Positions 1-7,100 of a stretch of 8,492 nucleotides of DNA are shown here, in pieces. The notes under the pieces were generated by a model. That model did not search any database. It was not told the origin of the DNA and saw nothing but the letters and a program-made list of their open reading frames with translations. Both the position numbers and the translations under genes were made by a program. Positions within the stretch are counted from its first letter, which is position 1; each line of letters starts with the position of its first letter. Source of the stretch: CAYVQU01 sp964453155 (GTDB lineage: Bacteria > Chloroflexota > Anaerolineae > Anaerolineales > UBA11858); contig CAYVQU010000210.1 of NCBI GenBank assembly GCA_964453155.1, positions 1-8,492 on the forward strand. The letters run 5' to 3'.

Positions 1-17
1 TGTTCTTTGTAGTTTTA

Positions 18-55
18 AGTGGGTAGTGGGTAGTGGGTAGTGGGTAGTGGGTAGT
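18..55. repeat. Heptamer tandem repeat AGTGGGT, five copies plus a partial sixth
   Basis: Five exact, contiguous copies of AGTGGGT run from 18 to 52, followed by AGT at 53-55. This gives five GGG runs separated by four-base TAGT spacers on the plus strand, which fits the usual intramolecular G-quadruplex pattern. The array lies downstream of the terminator of the exported-protein gene, in non-coding DNA. Similar short heptamer arrays occur between genes in several bacterial groups and usually vary in copy number. No function can be read from the sequence. Confidence 0.9.
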
Positions 56-69
56 AACGATTATAACGG

Positions 70-106
70 AAAAAATGGGCGACGATCGCCACCGTCACCC
101 ATTTTT
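70..106 (-). terminator. Rho-independent terminator of the exported-protein gene
   Basis: Read on the minus strand, bases 106-93 pair with 84-71 in a 14-bp stem around an 8-base loop (85-92). The stem is complete if one U-G wobble is allowed, and that wobble is a C/A mismatch on the plus strand. It is GC-rich in the middle, and a run of six U follows the 3' arm (75-70). It begins 18 bases after the stop codon at 125-127. The wobble shows that the minus-strand transcript is the intended one. Confidence 0.85.
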
Positions 107-124
107 GAGGAGGAGAATGCGCTG

Positions 125-889
125 CTAGTTACCGTTTTTTGATCCACCCCGGCGGCCACCCCGCCCAAAGGGGAGTTTACCGTCGGCATTTTCGATCTTT
201 TCGAGCATTTTGTCCGCTTGTTCTTGGGTAATGGTGCCATCGGCTAAGGCCGCGGCAACCGCATCGGAGAAGACCGTCTTCATCATTTCCTGGATCTCTT
301 CATCGGTCCAACCTTGCTCTTCGGCATATTCTTTCAGGTTGAAGTCGCCATCTTCATGCAGGGCTTCAAACTCTTCGAGGGTAAATCCCAGGGCATCAGC
401 CATTGCGGGCTTGACATATTCTTGTAAGGCACCGTCCTGCTGGCCTTTACCGCCCCGCTTACCCCGGCCACCACGGCCGCCGCGGTCGCTATTTTCGAGG
501 CGTTCCAAAATTTTGTCCGCTTCTTCCTGGGTCAGCGCGCCATCGGCAACCGCGGAGTCGACCGCGGCAGTCGTCGCGGTTTTCATTTTTTCACGAATTT
601 CTTCTGACGTAAAATCCTCCCGCACTCCAGCCATTGTCTCTTGAGCCAATTCAAAAGCAGCGACCTGCTCGGCGGTAAAATCAAATTCATCAGCTAAAGC
701 TGGGAGCATGTATTCACTGAGGGGCCCATCACCTTTGCCAAAACCTGGGGTACCAAAGCCACCCAGATCATTACCCTTACCAGCAAAGAAAGGGGTATCC
801 TGCGTTTGAGCATAAACAAATCCGGCGGCACCCAAAACACCAACTGTGAGGGCCACGCCGACTAAAATCAATAAGCCTTTTTTCAACAT
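125..889 (-). CDS. Secreted protein with two homologous acidic repeats and Arg/Gly-rich tails, function unknown
   Basis: 254 aa. The frame stays open to 1030, but the start at 889 is preferred: it has an AAAGGAG ribosome binding site six bases upstream, and it places a classic signal peptide at the N-terminus (K3-K4, a hydrophobic core at 6-24, likely cleavage after V25-Y26-A27). The mature protein has a Gly/Phe-rich linker (34-54) and then two copies of a roughly 90-residue unit (55-142 and 153-248). Each unit starts with a G-x-L-x-EY-x-x-PA-x-AD segment. It continues with an acidic helix containing T-x-EEI and a DG-x-(I/L)-TQE-(E/Q)-AD-K-(I/M)-LE motif. It ends in a basic RGG-rich tail (135-149 and 242-249). 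The DG-x-ITQEQAD helix resembles small exported bacterial proteins of the DUF2680/YckD type, but that link is only suggestive. It is monocistronic between two terminators. The function is unknown; cell-surface or polyanion binding is possible. Confidence 0.8.
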   Translation of the reverse strand: MLKKGLLILVGVALTVGVLGAAGFVYAQTQDTPFFAGKGNDLGGFGTPGFGKGDGPLSEYMLPALADEFDFTAEQVAAFELAQETMAGVREDFTSEEIREKMKTATTAAVDSAVADGALTQEEADKILERLENSDRGGRGGRGKRGGKGQQDGALQEYVKPAMADALGFTLEEFEALHEDGDFNLKEYAEEQGWTDEEIQEMMKTVFSDAVAAALADGTITQEQADKMLEKIENADGKLPFGRGGRRGGSKNGN

Positions 890-895
890 TTCGAA

Positions 896-902
896 CTCCT
901 TT
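896..902 (-). promoter_or_regulatory. Ribosome binding site fixing the start of the exported protein
   Basis: The minus strand reads AAAGGAG, then six bases (TTCGAA), then ATG at 889-887. This strong Shine-Dalgarno match sits at good spacing. It supports the start that yields a signal peptide rather than the 47-residue longer frame beginning at 1030, which would run through the promoter region. Confidence 0.8.
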
Positions 903-956
903 GAGCTTTTTATTCTCGCACCTCGCCAGCGAGAGCTTCTCACCAGCGGGGGTTGT

Positions 957-1000
957 TGTATACCTAAAGGATACCGAAAAGGTGTGAAGAAGTTGTGAAG
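957..1000 (-). promoter_or_regulatory. Candidate activated promoter with an 11-bp tandem operator
   Basis: Two adjacent 11-bp units, 979-989 (AAGGTGTGAAG) and 990-1000 (AAGTTGTGAAG), match at 10 of 11 positions. A TATACA sequence, a reasonable -10 element on the minus strand, lies at 957-962. No good -35 hexamer is present at the usual distance, and that position falls at the edge of the repeat. Tandem 11-bp direct repeats are the usual binding pattern of OmpR/PhoB-family response regulators. The site is 68-111 bases upstream of the exported-protein start. The repeat is seen directly; regulation by a two-component system is inference. Confidence 0.45.
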
Positions 1001-1028
1001 AGGAAATGCGAAAGATATGAAATGTTCC

Positions 1029-1085
1029 AAAAAAGAACCCCGGAAATTGGGTTCGCAGAACCTTAAATTTCCGGGGTTCTTTTTT
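1029..1085 (-). terminator. Strong Rho-independent terminator of uvrB
   Basis: Bases 1029-1048 and 1066-1085 form a perfect 20-bp inverted repeat. Inside it, GGTTC (1050-1054) and GAACC (1058-1062) can add a second 5-bp stem around a GCA loop. The outer ends are A6 and T6, so the minus-strand transcript ends in six U after a GC-rich stem. The hairpin starts three bases after the uvrB stop codon (1089-1091). By symmetry it could also stop plus-strand transcription, but no plus-strand gene is seen. It separates uvrB from the promoter of the exported protein. Confidence 0.92.
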
Positions 1086-1088
1086 GTT

Positions 1089-3131
1089 TCAAGATTCTCC
1101 CGCCAAGATACGGATCCGCTCCCAGGGTTTGAGACTTTCGTCTTCAGCCAGGATTTCGCGCAGTTCGTAGATTTGATCGCGCAAGGCCGCGGCTTGTTCG
1201 AATTCCAGGTTTTGGGCCGCGGTTTTCATCTTAGCCTCCAACTCTTGGATGATCTTCTGCATCTCGGATTTGGGGAGAGCGCTGGCCGAGGTAGGTTGGT
1301 ACTCGCCTTTAGGTTCCGCGACCGCGTGATCCACCGAGAGTTGATCGGTGATATCGCGCACCGCCTTGATGATGCTGACCGGTTCAATGCCGCGGGCTTC
1401 ATTGTAGGCCACCTGCTTCGCGCGGCGGCGGTTGGTTTCATTGATGGCCGTATCCATCGCGGGAGTGATTTTATCGGCGTACATGATCACTTTACCCTGG
1501 ACATGGCGAGCGGCGCGGCCAATGGTCTGGATCAGGGCGGTTTCGGAACGCAGGAACCCGGCTTTGTCAGCATCGAGGATGGCCACCAGGGAGACTTCGG
1601 GGAGATCAAGACCCTCGCGGAGGAGGTTGATCCCCACAACGACATCAAACACCCCTAAACGGAGATCCCGCAGGATGCCGACTCGTTCGAGGGTGTCCAC
1701 TTCTGAGTGCAGGTAATGAACCTTGATCCCCAACTCCATCAAATAATCGGCCAAATCTTCCGACATTCGTTTGGTGAGGGTAGTCACCAAGACGCGTTGC
1801 CCAATTTCCGTGCGCTGATAAATCTCACCGACCAAATCATCGACCTGACCTTGAACAGGCCGAACTTCAACTTCGGGGTCCACCAGGCCCGTTGGGCGGA
1901 TGATCTGTTCGACTACCTGATCGGCCAGATCCATCTCGTAAGGAGCTGGAGTGGCCGAGGTGTAAATCGTCATCCCCATCCGTTCCTTAAATTCATCGAA
2001 CTGGAGGGGGCGGTTGTCGAGGGCCGAGGGCAATCGGAACCCGTAATCGACCAGGGTTTGCTTACGAGAGCGGTCTCCGTTGTACATGCCGCGCACTTGG
2101 GGGACGGTCATGTGAGACTCATCGATGATGAGGAGATAGTCATCGGGGAGATAATCCATCAACGTCCAGGGGGGGGATCCCTCGGGGCGCTGGTCGAGGT
2201 GGCGAGAGTAGTTTTCGATACCAGAGCAGTAACCGACTTCGCGCAACATTTCTAGATCGTAACGAGCGCGCTGCTCGATGCGCTGGGCTTCGAGTAATTG
2301 TTCGGTCGCTTTGAAATGTTCGACCCGCTCGGTCAACTCGGTCTGGATATCTTCGATGGCCTTCTCCAATTTCTCATCTTCGGTGATGAAGTGTTTGGCC
2401 GGGAAGATATTGACTTCGGCCATTTCCTGGCGGATTTCACCGGTCAGGTAGTCCATCTCGACGATGCGTTCGACTTCATCCCCCCAAAACGAGATGCGGT
2501 AGATATACCGGTCTTCATAGGCCGGAGCAACTTCCAGGGTATCGCCGCGCACCCGAAAACTTCCGGGGGCCAGTTCGATATCATTTCGAGTGTATTGGCT
2601 TTCAACGAGCTGCCGGAGCAGACTCGTCCGCCGGTAGTTGTTCCCTACTTTGAGTTCGATGACCACCCGCCCATAGGCTTCGGGGTTCCCTAAACCATAA
2701 ATACAGGAGACTGAGGCCACGATGATGACGTCCTTGCGGGAGAGCAGTGAGGTGGTTGCGGCCAGCCGCAAGCGTTCAATTTCTTCGTTAACATCGGTCT
2801 CTTTTTCGATGTAAAGATCGTGTCGAGGGACATAGGCCTCGGGTTGGTAGTAGTCGTAATACGAGACGAAATAAGCAACCGCATTCTCCGGGAAGAATTC
2901 TTTGAATTCGGCATAGAGCTGGGCGACCAGGGTTTTGTTGTGGGCGATAATGAGGGTCGGTTTGTCATAGTGCTGGATGATATTCGCCATCGTGAAGGTC
3001 TTACCGGTGCCGGTTGCACCCAGCAAAACTTGATGACGCTGACCTTGCTCAATACCATCAATTAATTGGGAGATAGCTTCAGGCTGGTCGCCGGTGGGCT
3101 GGAAGGGGGCAGATAGTTTAAATAATGACAT
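1089..3131 (-). CDS. uvrB: UvrB, damage-recognition helicase subunit of the UvrABC excinuclease
   Basis: 680 aa, normal full length. UvrB takes damaged DNA from UvrA, verifies the lesion using its ATP-driven strand-opening activity and beta-hairpin, and recruits UvrC for incision. Visible features are Walker A GATGTGKT (38-45), the Tyr-rich beta-hairpin region YYDYYQPEAYVP (91-102), the motif II box DESH (337-340), TSATP (391-395), GINLLREGLDLPEVSL (500-515), motif VI QTIGRAAR (535-542), and a C-terminal UVR domain (about 624-660) that contacts UvrC. The N-terminus, with F-x-PTGDQPEAI, matches the family and fixes the ATG at 3131. No clear Shine-Dalgarno sequence precedes that ATG. The gene lies 88 bases behind the phosphopantetheinyl transferase gene, has its own promoter and SOS box, and ends at a strong terminator. 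It is GC-rich (67% in a hand-counted line, 1501-1560). It is a housekeeping repair gene unrelated to the NRPS pathway. Confidence 0.98.
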   Translation of the reverse strand: MSLFKLSAPFQPTGDQPEAISQLIDGIEQGQRHQVLLGATGTGKTFTMANIIQHYDKPTLIIAHNKTLVAQLYAEFKEFFPENAVAYFVSYYDYYQPEAYVPRHDLYIEKETDVNEEIERLRLAATTSLLSRKDVIIVASVSCIYGLGNPEAYGRVVIELKVGNNYRRTSLLRQLVESQYTRNDIELAPGSFRVRGDTLEVAPAYEDRYIYRISFWGDEVERIVEMDYLTGEIRQEMAEVNIFPAKHFITEDEKLEKAIEDIQTELTERVEHFKATEQLLEAQRIEQRARYDLEMLREVGYCSGIENYSRHLDQRPEGSPPWTLMDYLPDDYLLIIDESHMTVPQVRGMYNGDRSRKQTLVDYGFRLPSALDNRPLQFDEFKERMGMTIYTSATPAPYEMDLADQVVEQIIRPTGLVDPEVEVRPVQGQVDDLVGEIYQRTEIGQRVLVTTLTKRMSEDLADYLMELGIKVHYLHSEVDTLERVGILRDLRLGVFDVVVGINLLREGLDLPEVSLVAILDADKAGFLRSETALIQTIGRAARHVQGKVIMYADKITPAMDTAINETNRRRAKQVAYNEARGIEPVSIIKAVRDITDQLSVDHAVAEPKGEYQPTSASALPKSEMQKIIQELEAKMKTAAQNLEFEQAAALRDQIYELREILAEDESLKPWERIRILAGES

Positions 3132-3143
3132 AAGGGATCGGAT

Positions 3144-3182
3144 TGGTGACTCTTCGACTGGGTTCAGGGTAGGCTGGTGACT
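3144..3182. repeat. Direct repeat TGGTGACT, two copies 31 bp apart
   Basis: Identical 8-mers lie at 3144-3151 and 3175-3182 (AGTCACCA on the minus strand) in the uvrB leader. The upstream copy touches the -10 region. The spacing is about three helical turns. Only two copies are present and the word is short, so this may be chance. Confidence 0.3.
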
Positions 3183-3210
3183 ATATTATTTTACCATTTA
3201 AGTGGAACAA
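3183..3210 (-). promoter_or_regulatory. Probable uvrB promoter
   Basis: On the minus strand, TTGTTC (3210-3205) and TAATAT (3188-3183) are separated by 16 bases. They match the sigma-A consensus at 3/6 and 4/6 positions. An overlapping TATAGT (3185-3180) is an alternative -10. The AT-rich tract lies in the 88-base gap between the transferase stop and uvrB. The -35 element lies inside the SOS box, as expected for a LexA-repressed promoter. Confidence 0.5.
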
Positions 3211-3216
3211 AAGTTC
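3205..3216 (-). promoter_or_regulatory. SOS box (LexA operator) upstream of uvrB
   Basis: The sequence GAACAAAAGTTC is a perfect GAAC-N4-GTTC palindrome, the core of the Gram-positive LexA site, which has also been reported for Dehalococcoides in the Chloroflexota. It begins three bases beyond the stop codon of the transferase gene and overlaps the likely -35 element of uvrB. LexA would therefore block uvrB initiation until DNA damage. uvrB is a known SOS gene in many bacteria. The palindrome is seen directly; LexA control follows from the family and the position. Confidence 0.75.
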
Positions 3217-3219
3217 AGT

Positions 3220-3957
3220 TTATTTAGAGCGATTTTCGGAATCAAATTGGTAGTATTGAAAAGAATTGTTGCGCGTCCGAATGGCAAAGGCCCCGACATA
3301 ATCGCGGTTAGGGGTGAACGATTCCAGGGTCCAAAGACTTGCTTCGTGAGGATCATTACCAACACGCAGCAGTTGCGCAGGGGTTTGAGGTTTCAGGGTC
3401 ACATCGAATTGATCCAGGGGATGAGAGAGGCCTTCGCCAAGGGCCTTGATAAAAGCCTCTTTGCGAGTCCAACAATTGAAAAAACCGATCGTTTTATGTT
3501 CTTGGGGGAGTTCAGCGTATGCAGCGTACTCAGAAGGAGAGAAAAAACGGGTGGCAATCCCATCCATATCGGGGTTGGGACGGATATATTCAATATCTAC
3601 ACCAATCTCATAACCACGCGTAATTGCGACTATGGCCAACTCATGTGAATGGGCCAGATTGAATTTCAATTCCGCATAGGCAGATTCCCCAATTAAGTGT
3701 GGTTTGCCCTGCGCGCTAGCTTCAAATTTAATTTTTGATGGTGGAATCCCAAGATAGCGCGTCAAGATCAACCGCAGCGCACCATGACTGACAACATAAC
3801 GGCGGCGATGATGTTCAAAGCGAAAACGGGCAGCCCTGTCAGCTTCCCCTTTCGATAGCAATTTCGAAAACGATTGAATTTGATATTCTGGTTGGATTAA
3901 TGAGATTTGCCAAATATGGATTTGGTTATCTCGGAGAACCACTTTCAGATCAGTCAT
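3220..3957 (-). CDS. Sfp-type 4'-phosphopantetheinyl transferase
   Basis: 245 aa, in the usual range for Sfp-type enzymes (about 220-250). It transfers the phosphopantetheine arm of coenzyme A to the conserved Ser of carrier domains, making them active. Visible motifs are the basic RFRFEHHRRRY segment (44-54), GKPHL (84-88), FNLAHSHELA (99-108), the Mg-binding GVDIE (119-123, with D121 and E123), and W-T-R-KEAFIKALGEGL (163-177), which holds E167 and the catalytic K171. All key residues are present. The ATG at 3957 overlaps the MbtH-like gene by eight bases (ATGACTGA), and the only Shine-Dalgarno-like bases (GAGG) touch the start codon. Translation is therefore probably coupled to the gene before it. 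Its likely target is the carrier domain of the neighbouring NRPS and its upstream partner. It could also serve fatty-acid carrier protein; that cannot be told from sequence. Confidence 0.95.
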   Translation of the reverse strand: MTDLKVVLRDNQIHIWQISLIQPEYQIQSFSKLLSKGEADRAARFRFEHHRRRYVVSHGALRLILTRYLGIPPSKIKFEASAQGKPHLIGESAYAELKFNLAHSHELAIVAITRGYEIGVDIEYIRPNPDMDGIATRFFSPSEYAAYAELPQEHKTIGFFNCWTRKEAFIKALGEGLSHPLDQFDVTLKPQTPAQLLRVGNDPHEASLWTLESFTPNRDYVGAFAIRTRNNSFQYYQFDSENRSK

Positions 3958-4186
3958 CCTCAGATTTTTTCTGAGCGTCGGCTTCCATCTTCTTGCGGAG
4001 GCTGAGAGGCCGCATGTCGGTCCAAACCTCGCCGATATGTTTCAGGCACTCATCTTTAAGTCCCTCTACACCCACATCAAACCAACCGAGGGGGTTTTCG
4101 CGATCCGCGGGCCAAATGGAATACTGCTCTTCGTGGTTGATCACGACTTTATAAATAGTGGTGTCTTCTTCATCGTTTGAATACAT
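3950..4186 (-). CDS. MbtH-like NRPS accessory protein
   Basis: 78 aa from the chosen start, a typical size. MbtH-like proteins bind adenylation domains and are often needed for their solubility or activity. The family signature is nearly complete: N-H-E-E-QYS-I-WP, then P-x-GW, then CL-x-x-I, then WTDMRP-x-SLR. An earlier in-frame ATG at 4201 would give 83 aa. I prefer 4186 because GGAGAG lies seven bases upstream and because the family usually begins just before an acidic stretch like the one at the N-terminus here. The start lies inside the NRPS gene (17-nt overlap), and the stop overlaps the transferase start by eight bases. The layout implies matched synthesis of all three proteins, with the adjacent adenylation domain as the natural partner. 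Confidence 0.95.
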   Translation of the reverse strand: MYSNDEEDTTIYKVVINHEEQYSIWPADRENPLGWFDVGVEGLKDECLKHIGEVWTDMRPLSLRKKMEADAQKKSEDD

Positions 4187-7100
4187 CCGAATTCTCTCCA
4201 TTTTTTATTTCCAGATTTTGATATGCTTGTTCTAAACATTTTGATAGAACAGCAGCTAAATTTTTCGCTTGAGGATCTGATACAAGTGATCCATGATAAC
4301 CTTCAATTTCATGGATTTCTAGCGGACCTGAAACTAACTTCCCCCATCCTAAAGTAGCATCAGAATAAATATCAGGAGGTTGATTACTGGCGCGAAACAA
4401 AGTGATTTTCCCTTCATAATCTTGAGGCTCATAACTATGGACAGCTTTTAAATTAGCTTCTACAACCTGTCGAATATTACGCCTTTTTTGAATTAAAGTT
4501 TTCTCTACGGTGATCCTGATACTCCAATAAATACGTTTAAAAAATGCTCTCCCACGTTCCTGTAAATATTTAAGTTTGTGTTCCCAACCAGGGGAATTTA
4601 GGTTACGCCAATGACTTGCGAATCTCTGCTTTTGTCTGTTTTTCATCCGTTGAAGTCGAGTAATTTCAGGAAGATGCCTTGGATATCCAGGACCAGACGT
4701 ATCAAATAATGCGATTAATCCAATTTCAAGACCTTCAGATCGCATCTGCTGTGCCATTTCAAAGGCTACCATCCCCCCAAAAGAAGAACCACATAAATAA
4801 TAAGGTCCTTCGGGCTGAAAATTCCTAATTTCCCCAATGTAATGAGCAGCCATATCCTTTAAATTCGAAAATGGAGGGGCTTCATCATACCAACCTTGAG
4901 AACGAAGGGCATAACAAGGTTGCTCTGGACTCAAATGAACGACTAGATCTCGGTATGTCAAAACATTCCCGCCAATCGGGGCGATACAAAATAAAGGTGG
5001 GTGACTTCCCCCTACTCTGATCGGCACCAACGAAGTCCAATTGGGTTCCCAATTTTCCTTACGTATCAGGTTTGTTAATGATTGAATTTGCGGCGCTTCA
5101 AATAATGTTGCAAGAGGTATTTTCTTCCCTATCTGTTTCTCAATGATGGAAAAAATTCTGACTGCCATAATTGAATGTCCACCAAGTTCAAAAAAATCAT
5201 CATCGATACCTATGGGTTTCACCTTAAGAACTTTTTCCCAGATATGAACCATTTGGCGATCAAGATCATCCCTAGGTGATGAATATTTACTTTCAGGTTT
5301 TTCGGGATGATGATTGGTATTTAGCAAAGATCGCCGATCTATCTTTCCATTTAGCATGAGTGGAAACTCATCCACAAATACAAAGTAGTTGGGCATCATG
5401 TAACTTGGTAATGTTTTTCGAAGGCATTCACGTAATTCAGTGATCGTAGCCGATTGCCCCGATTTGAACATTACATATGCGATAATTCTTTTATCGTGAG
5501 GAGTATCTTCACGAATCATGACTACGGATTTGTGAACCGACAAATTTGCCCCTAAGGCAGCTTCGATTTCTCCCAACTCGATTCGATAGCCTCGAATTTT
5601 AACTTGAAAATCAGAGCGTCCTAAAAATTCAATATTCCCATCTTCTTGGTAACGCGCCAAATCACCAGAACGATATAATCTGCCACCAGGTTTTTGACTA
5701 AAAGGATCAGGAATGAATTTTTCAGCTGTTAAATCAGATTGATTCAAATATCCTCGAGATATTCCCACTCCTCCAATCAACAATTCGCCAACTACTCCAA
5801 CTGGAACTGGTTGGATATTTTTATCAACAATATAAGTTTCATAATTTGGAAACGGCAGGCCGATAGGTACATCCAAGTCGGGGTTTGTCATTTCAACAAA
5901 CTCATATGCAGTCGCCCCATAGGTAACCTCGGTTGGGCCATAAGCATTTAATATACGTAAATTTGGGGATAAATCACGAAAACTTTGGAGCGTTTTTTCT
6001 GTTTTAGGTGCTAATCCAGTTATTAGAGTTTTTAACTTTAACTCAGATTTATGTCGTTTGAGATTTTCAGCCACACCGACCAAGAAATCTGGAACGATAT
6101 ATGCTGTCGTAATTTTATTTTTCAGTAAATATTCCGCAAAATATTTTACGTCAGTACTGTGCTCTGGGAGCAATATGTGTAATGTTCCCCCAAAACATAA
6201 AGTTGCAAAAATCTCCTCAACCGATGTATCAAAATTAAAAGGGGCAACTGTCGTACCAATCCGATGTGGCCCGTCTAAAGTAACATCCTTATACCCATAT
6301 AAAAACCCAATCACATTGCGATGGGATATCATAACCCCTTTGGGATTGCCGGTTGATCCCGAAGTATACATAATATAGGCTAAATTATCTGCATCTATAC
6401 TACGGTAAGGATTAGAAATTTTTTGGCTATTTGCTAAATTTGTCTGCCAATCAAAATCTATTATTGGAAGATCAACATTAGAAAATAAATCTAAAAATCG
6501 ATCAGACGCGATTAACAATCTGGCGCCAGAATCATTCGCCAAATATTCCAGACGCTCCGGAGGAAATGTATGATCTAATACTACATAAGCACCCCCAGCT
6601 TTTAAAACCGCTAGTATTCCAATAATTAATTCAATTGAGCGCTCCAGGCAAATAAGTACAGGAATATCAGCACAAACCCCATACCCAATTAGCTCTTTGG
6701 CTAAATAATTGGCTTGTTGATTTAACTCAGCATAAGTAATTTGTTCATTGTTCAGCACAACACAAATCTGATGTGGAGTTTGCTCGACCCATTTCTCAAA
6801 AAGATCTGGGATGCAAGTGCTTTCAGGGAATTGAGATTGATCTGCATTCCATTCGATTAGCATTTTTTGCCAAAGATTTAGATTTAAAATAGGCACAGAC
6901 CAAACAGACTGAGCAGGGTCATTTACCAAATTCGATAATAACTGGTAATAATTATCTGCAATACGTTTGATTGTTTGGGCTTTAAAAAGTCTGGGATTAT
7001 AGTTCAGATAAACAACAAGTTGAGATTGATTTTGATAAACTACAAAAGAGAGATCAAATTTCGAAGATTCATTTACTAAAGAAAAATTACTTACTTCAAG

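Noticed and set aside
18..55. CRISPR-like array
   Set aside because: The units are only seven bases, contiguous and without spacers, so this is a simple tandem repeat.
107..128. GAGGAGG followed by ATG on the plus strand
   Set aside because: The frame stops after three codons (ATG CGC TGC TAG). It lies between a terminator and the end of the opposite gene.
210..644. Open frame of 144 codons on the plus strand
   Set aside because: It is antisense to the exported protein. Its Pro/Arg- and Ser-rich sequence is the mirror of the RGG and acidic repeats, with no recognisable domain.
890..1030. 47-residue N-terminal extension of the exported protein
   Set aside because: It would bury the signal peptide and run through the -10 and direct-repeat region and into the uvrB terminator. 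The start at 889 has a strong ribosome binding site.
1049..1065. GGTTC-GCA-GAACC as a second LexA-type site
   Set aside because: The half-sites are in the wrong order (GTTC before GAAC) with a three-base gap. It is the inner stem of the uvrB terminator.
1017..2693. Several plus-strand open frames (1017-1658, 1432-1716, 1707-2255, 2298-2693)
   Set aside because: They all lie opposite uvrB, arise from its GC-rich codon pattern, and show no own start signals or domains.
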